Origin: Bacillus methanolicus MGA3
Lineage (GTDB): Bacteria > Bacillota > Bacilli > Bacillales > Cytobacillaceae
Direction: 5' to 3'
Assembly: GCF_000724485.1 (NCBI RefSeq)
Contig: NZ_CP007739.1
Span: forward strand, 852,843-916,842
DNA length: 64,000 nucleotides
The translations under genes were made by a program, and so were the position numbers. The notes beneath the pieces were generated by a model that did not search any database, was not told the DNA's origin, and was given only the letters and a program-made list of their open reading frames with translations. Each line of letters opens with the position of its first letter. Within the stretch, counting starts at the first letter, position 1. Shown here one piece after another: positions 58,599 through 64,000 of the stretch.

Positions 58599-59372
58599 AT
58601 GACTCTTTCTTTAGCTGGAAAAACAATTGTAGTAATGGGAGTAGCTAATAAACGCAGTATTGCTTGGGGGATTGCTCGTTCCCTTCATAATGCCGGTGCC
58701 CGCTTAATATTTACATATGCAGGAGAAAGATTAGAAAAGAGTGTTCGCGAACTCGTAGAAACATTAGAAGGTGCTGAATCACTTATTTTACCATGTGACG
58801 TCACAAGCGATGAAGATGTAGCAAAATGCTTTGCAGAAATCAAAGAAAAAGTTGGAACGATTCATGGTGTTGCACACTGCATTGCTTTTGCTAATAAAGA
58901 AGAGCTTCAAGGCGAATATTTGAATACAACAAGAGAAGGTTTCTTGCTTGCCCACAATATTAGCTCATATTCTTTAACAGCTGTTGCAAAAGAAGCAAGA
59001 GGATTAATGACAGAGGGGGGGAGCATTGTCACTTTAACTTATTTAGGCGGTGAGCGTGTTATTCAAAACTACAATGTAATGGGTGTTGCAAAAGCATCTT
59101 TAGATGCAAGTGTACGATATTTAGCTGCTGATTTAGGAAAAGACGGGATTCGTGTGAATTCGATTTCAGCAGGTCCAATCAGAACTTTGTCTGCAAAAGG
59201 AATCAGCGACTTCAATTCCATTTTGAAAGAAATTGAGGAAAAGGCTCCGCTCAGAAGAACAACGACACAGGAAGAAATCGGAGATGCAGCTCTCTTCTTA
59301 TTTAGCGAACTCTCCCGCGGAATAACTGGCGAAAATATTCATGTTGATTCAGGCTATCACATTCTTGGATAA
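58599..59372 (+). CDS. fabI: Enoyl-ACP reductase FabI (NADH)
   Basis: The 257-residue SDR enzyme performs the last reduction of fatty-acid elongation. GVANKRSIAWGIARSL binds NAD(H); YNVMGVAKASLDASVRYLA holds Tyr and Lys of the Y-x6-K pair, and SISAGPIRTLSAKGI follows. The Bacillus/Staphylococcus type uses triclosan as inhibitor. Controlled by the FapR box just upstream. AGGAGG precedes the ATG by 9-10 nt. Confidence 0.97.
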   Translation: MTLSLAGKTIVVMGVANKRSIAWGIARSLHNAGARLIFTYAGERLEKSVRELVETLEGAESLILPCDVTSDEDVAKCFAEIKEKVGTIHGVAHCIAFANKEELQGEYLNTTREGFLLAHNISSYSLTAVAKEARGLMTEGGSIVTLTYLGGERVIQNYNVMGVAKASLDASVRYLAADLGKDGIRVNSISAGPIRTLSAKGISDFNSILKEIEEKAPLRRTTTQEEIGDAALFLFSELSRGITGENIHVDSGYHILG

Positions 59373-59385
59373 TCTCTAAAATGAG

Positions 59386-59418
59386 GCCCGCTTCAGATTG
59401 AAGCGGGCTGATTTTTTT
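59386..59418 (+). terminator. Terminator after fabI
   Basis: GCCCGCTT pairs with AAGCGGGC, followed by GATTTTTTT. Confidence 0.92.
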
Positions 59419-59448
59419 GAGAAAAACTGAGTATTTGTTTTTTTAATT

Positions 59449-59658
59449 GGCTCATAAATCTTAAAAAGTGGCTTATAAAAAGTGAAAAGTGGCTTATAAA
59501 TCTTAAAAAGTGGCTCATAAAAATTGAAAAGTGGCTTATAAAATTTAATAAGTGGATTATAAATCTTAAAATTCGCTCATAAAAAACGAAAATTGGCTCA
59601 TAAAACTTTAAAACTAGTTCATAAATGCATAAAGTTCGGCGAATAAAACTGTTCAAAA
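59449..59658. repeat. 21-bp tandem repeat, ten units
   Basis: Ten adjacent units follow the pattern GGCTYATAAANNTTRAAAAGT with drift toward the right end. Alternate units are more alike (TCTTAAAA versus RGTGAAAA or ATTGAAAA), suggesting growth of the array by pairs (42 bp). It occupies most of the 372-bp gap between fabI and the 59745 gene; the minus-strand frame encodes a repeated heptad but has no ribosome site. Confidence 0.93.
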
Positions 59659-59744
59659 TTTCATGGAAACGAATAATCAACCTACAATCATTCATTACAT
59701 ACATATAATGATGTATCACCATTTCTTTAGGAAGGGGGATATGG

Positions 59745-60092
59745 ATGGAGAAAAAGGATTCAAGCAGGCCATTATTATATCAATTCCAGCTCAAATTTCA
59801 TATGCAGGAAACATTTCACAAAACATTAGAGGACGAAATAGAATCCGCCGAAGAAAAAAGAGGCGAGGATGCCGAAACGGCCTTGAACGAAGAATATTTT
59901 TCAGCAAACTTGAATACGGATGAAGTTGTGCAAAAGCTTAGAAAAATGCTAGGAGACAAGTTTAATGAAGAGGTAAAGCAGGTTCTATTGACGCCATGGT
60001 TTGAAAATGTTGAAAGTATGGAGACATCAAACAACAGAACAGAAAATAAAGAAGAGTCCCAATTAGAGGAACAACCAGTTGAGGAGGTGTGA
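59745..60092 (+). CDS. Hypothetical sporulation-locus protein, possibly CotO-like
   Basis: The 115-residue acidic protein starts KKDSSRPLLYQFQLKFHMQET and has a charged middle and an E/Q-rich end (NKEESQLEEQPVEEV). AAGGGGG precedes the ATG. In B. subtilis cotO, a spore coat morphogenetic gene, lies just after fabI; the LLY...Q start recalls CotO but the protein is about half its size. It overlaps nothing and is 3 bp from yjcA, so co-expression is likely. I call it CotO-like only tentatively. Confidence 0.65.
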   Translation: MEKKDSSRPLLYQFQLKFHMQETFHKTLEDEIESAEEKRGEDAETALNEEYFSANLNTDEVVQKLRKMLGDKFNEEVKQVLLTPWFENVESMETSNNRTENKEESQLEEQPVEEV

Positions 60093-60095
60093 AGA

Positions 60096-60458
60096 ATGGT
60101 TTTAGAAGTGACTATTTGGAACGTTATTATGATGGGGTTAGCTTCTTTTCGCCTCACAAGACTGATTGTGTTTGATCAAATCACGTTTTTTTTCAGAAAA
60201 CCTTTCTTTGAAGAGATTACGGAAGTCAATCCAAACGGAGAGGAGGAAGTTTATTTAGCGCCAAAACAGCATGGCTTCAAAAAATGGATGGGAGAATTAT
60301 TAAGCTGCTATTGGTGTACTGGGATCTGGGTAAGCATGTTCGTTATACTTCTTTATTTTCTTGCACCCTTTTATGGAGAAATAGTTATTTTAGTTATGGC
60401 TGTTTCGGCAATTGGATCAATTATTGAAGTCTTCATAAGCAAACTTTTAGGCAATTAA
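60096..60458 (+). CDS. yjcA: Sporulation membrane protein YjcA (DUF1360)
   Basis: A 120-residue protein with membrane segments at the start (IWNVIMMGLASFRLTRLIV) and end (GIWVSMFVILLYFLAPFYGEIVILVMAVSAIGSI). The motif LLSCYWCTGIWVS is the CxxC core of DUF1360. YjcA of B. subtilis is made in sporulation; its role is unknown. GAGGAGG precedes the ATG by 5-7 bases. Probably one unit with the 59745 gene. Confidence 0.88.
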   Translation: MVLEVTIWNVIMMGLASFRLTRLIVFDQITFFFRKPFFEEITEVNPNGEEEVYLAPKQHGFKKWMGELLSCYWCTGIWVSMFVILLYFLAPFYGEIVILVMAVSAIGSIIEVFISKLLGN

Positions 60459-60545
60459 AATATTGGAATTAATGGAAAATTTTATAAATTATTTCTGCGC
60501 GCAAAACTTCGTATTGCAGTTGCGGCAAAAGAAAACTCATTAACT

Positions 60546-60577
60546 AACTGTCTCAATTCTTTCAGAGACAGTTTTTT
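60546..60577 (+). terminator. Terminator after yjcA
   Basis: AACTGTCTC pairs with GAGACAGTT, followed by a T run. Confidence 0.9.
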
Positions 60578-60694
60578 ATTGGAGAAATGAAGACGATCAA
60601 CAATAATTTACCTTCATAAAAAAAACAATCATGCAAACAATAAGAAGCGCAAGTGATAACACAAATTTCATTTCTTACATAGGAAGGGAAACGA

Positions 60695-61183
60695 ATGAAG
60701 AGAAGACGAATAGTTACGTTTTTCATGCTAATAATGATTACGATTGTATGTTTATTTGGGGCTGGATGCGAGGGTAATGAAGTGGGAAAAAAGAGCAGTC
60801 TGGCTCTTATAAAGACAACCAATCCATCTCCGCAAGTGATTGGAAGCAAACAAAAGGATAAAGACGTTGCAGAAAAAGTAAAAAAAGATGTTATGTCATA
60901 TAAAGAAATTTATGATGTAGCTGTTGTGAAAGGGAAAAAAGATATTCTCGTTGTATACAAAGTGAAGCATTTGCATCGATTCAGAATGAAAAAAATTGAA
61001 AAAAACATTAACAAGATTCTTGAGAAGAAATATTCAGACGAAAATTTTACAGTTTCAAGCGATTATAAAATTTTTCTTGAAGCTGTTCAATTAAAGGAAA
61101 AAATGAAGGATCCGGACTATTCAGAGAAGGATGCCGAAAAGAGGCTAAAACGAATTATCAGCTTAAAGAAAGAATTAACATAG
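60695..61183 (+). CDS. YhcN/YlaJ family sporulation lipoprotein
   Basis: The 162-residue product has a signal peptide ending at the lipobox LFGAGC, a variable linker, and a C-terminal helical/beta domain (DVAEKVKKDVMSYKEIYDVAVVKGKKDILVVYKV) typical of YhcN/YlaJ lipoproteins of the spore inner membrane. AGGAAGGG precedes the ATG. It leads the spoVAC-D-E genes with a 15-bp gap, so they form one operon. Such lipoproteins accompany spoVA genes in operons linked to spore heat resistance. Confidence 0.88.
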   Translation: MKRRRIVTFFMLIMITIVCLFGAGCEGNEVGKKSSLALIKTTNPSPQVIGSKQKDKDVAEKVKKDVMSYKEIYDVAVVKGKKDILVVYKVKHLHRFRMKKIEKNINKILEKKYSDENFTVSSDYKIFLEAVQLKEKMKDPDYSEKDAEKRLKRIISLKKELT

Positions 61184-61198
61184 GAAGGGGATAAGTGA

Positions 61199-61678
61199 AT
61201 GGGGAACAAGAAAATGCAAAAAATGACACCTCAGCAACAGCAGTACCAGCAGCTTGAACAAAAACATGAGCTGAAGCGTCCTGTGCTGAAAAATTGTATA
61301 AAAGCGTTTTTTGTCGGCGGCATTATTTGTGCAATTGGCCAAGCAATTACTTATTTTTATATTTACTTTTTCAATTTTACAGAACAAACGGCAGGAAATC
61401 CAACTACTGCTACATTGATATTCCTTTCTATGCTGCTAACAGGATTTGGCGTCTATGATAGACTCGGGCAATTCGGAGGAGCAGGAAGTGCTGTACCGGT
61501 AACAGGATTTGGAAATGCCGTTATTTCAGCTGCCATCGAACATCGGACAGAAGGTTTTGTTTTTGGAGTAGGCGGAAATATGTTTAAATTGGCTGGCTCG
61601 GTTATTCTTTTCGGAGTGTTTGCTGCTTTTCTAGTTGCTTTAATAAAAACATTATTAATGATGTGGGGGGCTTTATAA
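61199..61678 (+). CDS. spoVAC: SpoVAC, dipicolinic acid channel protein
   Basis: The 159-residue membrane protein has a basic, glutamine-rich N-terminus (MQKMTPQQQQYQQLEQ) and about four membrane segments (KAFFVGGIICAIGQAITYFYIYFF; TATLIFLSMLLTGFGVYD; FKLAGSVILFGVFAAFLVAL). GAGSAVPVTGFGNAVISAAIEHRTEG is the family core. SpoVAC acts as a mechanosensitive channel in the spore inner membrane for DPA-calcium. Its stop TAA overlaps the spoVAD ATG by one base. Confidence 0.95.
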   Translation: MGNKKMQKMTPQQQQYQQLEQKHELKRPVLKNCIKAFFVGGIICAIGQAITYFYIYFFNFTEQTAGNPTTATLIFLSMLLTGFGVYDRLGQFGGAGSAVPVTGFGNAVISAAIEHRTEGFVFGVGGNMFKLAGSVILFGVFAAFLVALIKTLLMMWGAL

Positions 61679-62697
61679 TGCTTGCGGGAAAACAATCGTG
61701 GGTATTTTCAAATCGGCCTGCAATCGCGTCGACAGGTGTGTCCGGGGGCCCATTTGAAGCAAACGGCAAGCTTGCTGAAGATTTTGATATCCTCCATGAA
61801 GACTTGTGGATGGGAAAAGATTCTTACGAAAAGGCGCACAGCGTTTTGCTAGAAGAGGCAATCGAAACAGCGCTGAAAAAGAAAAACTTAGAGAAAGATA
61901 AAATTCATTTTTTGCTCGCAGGCGATCTTATTAATCAAATTACCCCATCAAGTTTTGCAGCGAGAACAATGCAAATCCCGTATTTAGGGATGTTTGGTGC
62001 TTGTTCCACTTCCATGGAAGGATTGGCTTTAGCTTCATTTATTGTCAATTACGGAGGAGCAGAATATGTGATTACCGGAGCCTCCAGCCATAACGCTGCG
62101 GTGGAAAAGCAATTTCGCTATCCGACAGAATATGGCGGCCAAAAGCCTCCGACCGCTCAATGGACGGTCACTGGAGCAGGTGTAGGGCTAATAACTGCTA
62201 ATTCTAATCAACAGGAACCTGTACCGGTCACGACATCAGCGACAATTGGCAAGGTGATTGACATGGGGTTAACAGACCCTTTTAATATGGGCGGCGCGAT
62301 GGCTCCTGCAGCAGCCGATACAATTATTGCCCATTTTAAAGATTTGCAGCTTGATCCTTCTTATTATGATTTGATTGCAACTGGAGACCTTGGCAAAATC
62401 GGGCAGGGAACTGCGTATGAATTATTGGCGAAAAGCGGTTTGGAAATAAAGAAAGAACAGTTTCAAGATTGCGGTTTAATGATTTATAAAGATGATCAGC
62501 CAGTCCAGTCTGGAGGAAGCGGAGCCGGCTGTTCGGCGACCGTTTTATATGGGCATTTATACAACCAAATGAAAAGCGGAAAATTCAAACGAATCCTTCT
62601 TGTAGCAACGGGCGCGTTATTGTCACCATTGTCATTTCAGCAAAAAGAATCAATTCCATGTATTGCTCATGCAGTCTCAATTGAAATGCAAGTATAA
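61678..62697 (+). CDS. spoVAD: SpoVAD, dipicolinic acid-binding protein
   Basis: The 339-residue protein has a thiolase-like fold (PYLGMFGACSTSMEGLALASFIVNYGGAEYVITGASSH; IYKDDQPVQSGGSGAGCSATVLYGHL). SpoVAD binds DPA and sits on the outer face of the spore inner membrane. GGGGGG lies before the ATG at 61678; the frame extends into spoVAC but the overlap TAATG marks the start. Its length matches known SpoVAD. Confidence 0.96.
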   Translation: MLAGKQSWVFSNRPAIASTGVSGGPFEANGKLAEDFDILHEDLWMGKDSYEKAHSVLLEEAIETALKKKNLEKDKIHFLLAGDLINQITPSSFAARTMQIPYLGMFGACSTSMEGLALASFIVNYGGAEYVITGASSHNAAVEKQFRYPTEYGGQKPPTAQWTVTGAGVGLITANSNQQEPVPVTTSATIGKVIDMGLTDPFNMGGAMAPAAADTIIAHFKDLQLDPSYYDLIATGDLGKIGQGTAYELLAKSGLEIKKEQFQDCGLMIYKDDQPVQSGGSGAGCSATVLYGHLYNQMKSGKFKRILLVATGALLSPLSFQQKESIPCIAHAVSIEMQV

Positions 62698-62712
62698 AGG
62701 AGGGAGTTTACA

Positions 62713-63069
62713 ATGCTTGCGATGTTTTTTTGGGCATTTGTAGTAGGAGGTTTGATTTGTGTTTTTGGACAGTTGTTATTTGATGTCGCGAAATTAACTC
62801 CAGGTCATACATTGAGTTTGCTTGTTGTGATTGGAGCTATTTTGGATGGTCTTGGCTTGTATGAGCCATTGGTTGATTTTGCAGGAGCTGGCGCGACCGT
62901 GCCTATAACAAGCTTCGGAAATTCTTTAGTCCACGGGGCTCTTCAGGAAGCAGAACAGCACGGCATAGTCGGGGTGCTTACGGGCATGTTCGAAGTAACA
63001 AGTTCAGGAATCTCAGCTGCAATTGTTTTCGGTTTTATTGGAGCTCTTTTGTTTAAGCCAAAAGGGTAA
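62713..63069 (+). CDS. spoVAE: SpoVAE (SpoVAEb) membrane protein
   Basis: A 118-residue protein with about three membrane segments ([52 protein letters not shown]) and the motif [20 protein letters not shown], close to that of SpoVAC. AAGGAGGGAG precedes the ATG. The unit lacks spoVAA, spoVAB and spoVAF, so a canonical hexacistronic spoVA operon probably exists elsewhere. Essential for DPA uptake or release with C and D. Confidence 0.95.
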   Translation: MLAMFFWAFVVGGLICVFGQLLFDVAKLTPGHTLSLLVVIGAILDGLGLYEPLVDFAGAGATVPITSFGNSLVHGALQEAEQHGIVGVLTGMFEVTSSGISAAIVFGFIGALLFKPKG

Positions 63070-63312
63070 AGAACAGTCAGAACAGACAGGTAATCATAAA
63101 GAGATTTTTGTTATGCATGGATGTATTCAAGAGAGGTTCAAGCGTAATGTAAATATAAAATGATTATATCCTGTTTGCAAAAGTATTTTTTTTAGGGGGA
63201 AAAGCGCCGTTCTTTGAAAAATAAAATGAAGATTAAGCAAATGACCTTCTTGACATTTTGAAAGCTGCCGAAATTTCCTATTCAGCCGCCTATACACATT
63301 ATAGTTGTCTCA

Positions 63313-63321
63313 CATATGTTA
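63313..63321 (+). promoter_or_regulatory. Possible mother-cell (sigma-K/E) -10 element of yjcZ
   Basis: CATATGTTA fits the CATANNNTA -10 of sigma-K, about 33 bp before the yjcZ start codon. The region 63070-63312 holds nothing else that I recognise. Confidence 0.45.
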
Positions 63322-63353
63322 ATAAAGACTAAAATCAAAGTGAGGTGACAGAC

Positions 63354-63503
63354 ATGGGTTTTTACGGCTACGGTGGCGGATGCGGATGCGGCGGATACGG
63401 CTACAGAGGTTATGGCTACGGCGGTGGTTATGGCTCCACGTTCGTGTTAATCGTCGTATTATTCATTTTGTTAATTATTGTAGGAACTAGCTTTTACGGA
63501 TAA
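63354..63503 (+). CDS. yjcZ: YjcZ family sporulation protein
   Basis: A 49-residue protein. Residues 1-28 are glycine-, tyrosine- and cysteine-rich ([24 protein letters not shown]); residues 29-45 form one membrane segment ([16 protein letters not shown]), ending SFYG. This is the YjcZ/YtzL type of small spore protein. GAGGTG precedes the ATG at 63354. It is too short for usual gene callers. Confidence 0.9.
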   Translation: MGFYGYGGGCGCGGYGYRGYGYGGGYGSTFVLIVVLFILLIIVGTSFYG

Positions 63504-63510
63504 AGAAAAA

Positions 63511-63547
63511 GATGCCGTCTCAAAAAGAGGCGGCATTCTTATTTTTA
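63511..63547 (+). terminator. Terminator after yjcZ
   Basis: GATGCCGTCTC pairs with GAGGCGGCATT (one G-U pair), followed by CTTATTTTT. Confidence 0.85.
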
Positions 63548-63576
63548 ATAAAAAACACACCTTTTCTGCCTCCATT

Positions 63577-63585
63577 CATACTATA
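63577..63585 (+). promoter_or_regulatory. Sigma-K-type -10 element of spoVIF
   Basis: CATACTATA matches CATANNNTA, with CACAC about 16 bp upstream in the place of the -35 AC. spoVIF is a late mother-cell gene in B. subtilis. Confidence 0.6.
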
Positions 63586-63617
63586 AAAGTAGTAAAAAGG
63601 AAGCGTGGTGTTTCATA

Positions 63618-63875
63618 ATGGATAATGGATTTTTTAAAAATGTTGAAAAGAAAACCGGCGTAAACATGAAAGATATTTTGGATTTAGCAAATTCTTTGCA
63701 AAACGCAAACTTTAATGACGAAAAAACGATAAGAGGCGTTATCCGAAGAGTTTCCCAAATTGCAAAAAAACCTGTTTCGAAGGAAATGGAAGAAAAAATA
63801 GTTCAATCAATAATTAAAGATGGCAAAAAACTTGATTTTAACTCCATATCAAAAATGATTAATGACAAGAAGTAA
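63618..63875 (+). CDS. spoVIF: Stage VI sporulation protein F SpoVIF (YjcC)
   Basis: An 85-residue mostly helical protein (MDNGFFKNVEKKTGVNMKDILDLANSLQNANF ... DGKKLDFNSISKMINDKK). The FFKNVEKKTGVN start and LDLANSLQNANF are typical of SpoVIF, a mother-cell protein needed for correct assembly of GerE-dependent coat layers. A GGAAG site lies about 12 bases before the ATG. Terminated by the hairpin at 63887. Confidence 0.9.
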   Translation: MDNGFFKNVEKKTGVNMKDILDLANSLQNANFNDEKTIRGVIRRVSQIAKKPVSKEMEEKIVQSIIKDGKKLDFNSISKMINDKK

Positions 63876-63886
63876 CAGAACCTTAC

Positions 63887-63935
63887 GGGTCAGCCTTTTT
63901 CTGATTTATCGTGTAAATCGGAAAGTGGCTCACCC
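63887..63935 (+). terminator. Long hairpin after spoVIF
   Basis: GGGTCAGCCTTTTTCTGATTTA pairs (with mismatches) with TAAATCGGAAAGTGGCTCACCC; central loop TCGTG. It has no long T run at the end. It resembles other repeat-like hairpins in the window. Confidence 0.7.
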
Positions 63936-64000
63936 CTATTACATAGTTTAACAAACACTGAAAAAGGGGATAGAAAAATATCAGATGGTATAGAAAAAAA

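Noticed and set aside
59449-59658. CRISPR array
   Set aside because: The units are directly adjacent with no unique spacers, and no cas genes are near.
59393-59722. 109-codon minus-strand frame with repeated heptads (FISHFLR-like)
   Set aside because: It is the translation of the 21-bp tandem repeat, has no ribosome site, and fluctuates with repeat drift.

Overview
The window is a stretch of chromosome from a low-GC, endospore-forming Bacillaceae bacterium. The evidence is the gene content (spoVAC-D-E, spoVIF, yjcZ, mecA, spx, coiA, med) and a gene order that follows the Bacillus subtilis yitK/L-yitW, argC-argF, yjzC-fabF and yjbA-yjcZ segments almost gene for gene. It is not B. subtilis itself: a clpB gene sits between yjzC and yjzD, moaA-moeA-mobB lie upstream of argC, a cardiolipin synthase lies between mecA and coiA, and a spoVA gene set lies beyond fabI. 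I cannot name the species.

Layout. 1-5 kb: alpha-glucan genes (a partial intracellular cyclomaltodextrinase/neopullulanase, a membrane-anchored GH13_45-type amylase with damaged catalytic motifs, a GH31 alpha-glucosidase). 5-12 kb: yajQ, cvfB, a small DUF3941-like gene, degV-like, yitT, small genes and yitU/V/W. 12-15 kb: molybdenum cofactor genes moaA, moeA, mobB. 15-25 kb: the compact arginine operon argC-J-B-D-carA-B-argF. 25-28 kb: yjzC, CtsR-controlled clpB, yjzD. 28-36 kb: yjaU, yjaV, med, FapR-controlled fabH, fabF, yjaZ, yjbA. 36-44 kb: trpS with a T-box leader, then oppABCDF. 45-58 kb: the proteolysis, competence and stress cluster spx, mecA, cls, coiA, pepF, the sRNA RoxS/RsaE, spxH, a frameshifted yjbI, yjbJ, yjbK, yjbL, relQ, nadK, yjbO, prpE. 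58-64 kb: FapR-controlled fabI, then sporulation genes (a possible cotO, yjcA, a YhcN/YlaJ lipoprotein, spoVAC-D-E, yjcZ, spoVIF).

How the genes work together. Spx, its ClpXP adaptor SpxH, the ClpC adaptor MecA, Med and CoiA link proteolysis to stress and competence. RoxS, preceded by a Rex-like operator, ties redox state to this locus. FapR boxes before fabH and fabI join two separated fatty-acid loci into one regulon. The arginine operon carries its own carbamoyl-phosphate synthase.

The most unusual features are non-coding or decayed. They are: a ~120-bp palindromic repeat present three times, one copy sitting inside the trpS T-box leader; a 21-bp tandem repeat in two arrays; a second nested palindrome; the RoxS gene; an amylase lacking its catalytic glutamate; a one-base frameshift in yjbI upstream of the overlapping spxH; a probable CTG start for yjaZ; and a terminator-like hairpin covering the coiA ribosome binding site. 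I saw no tRNA, rRNA, CRISPR array, prophage or insertion sequence.
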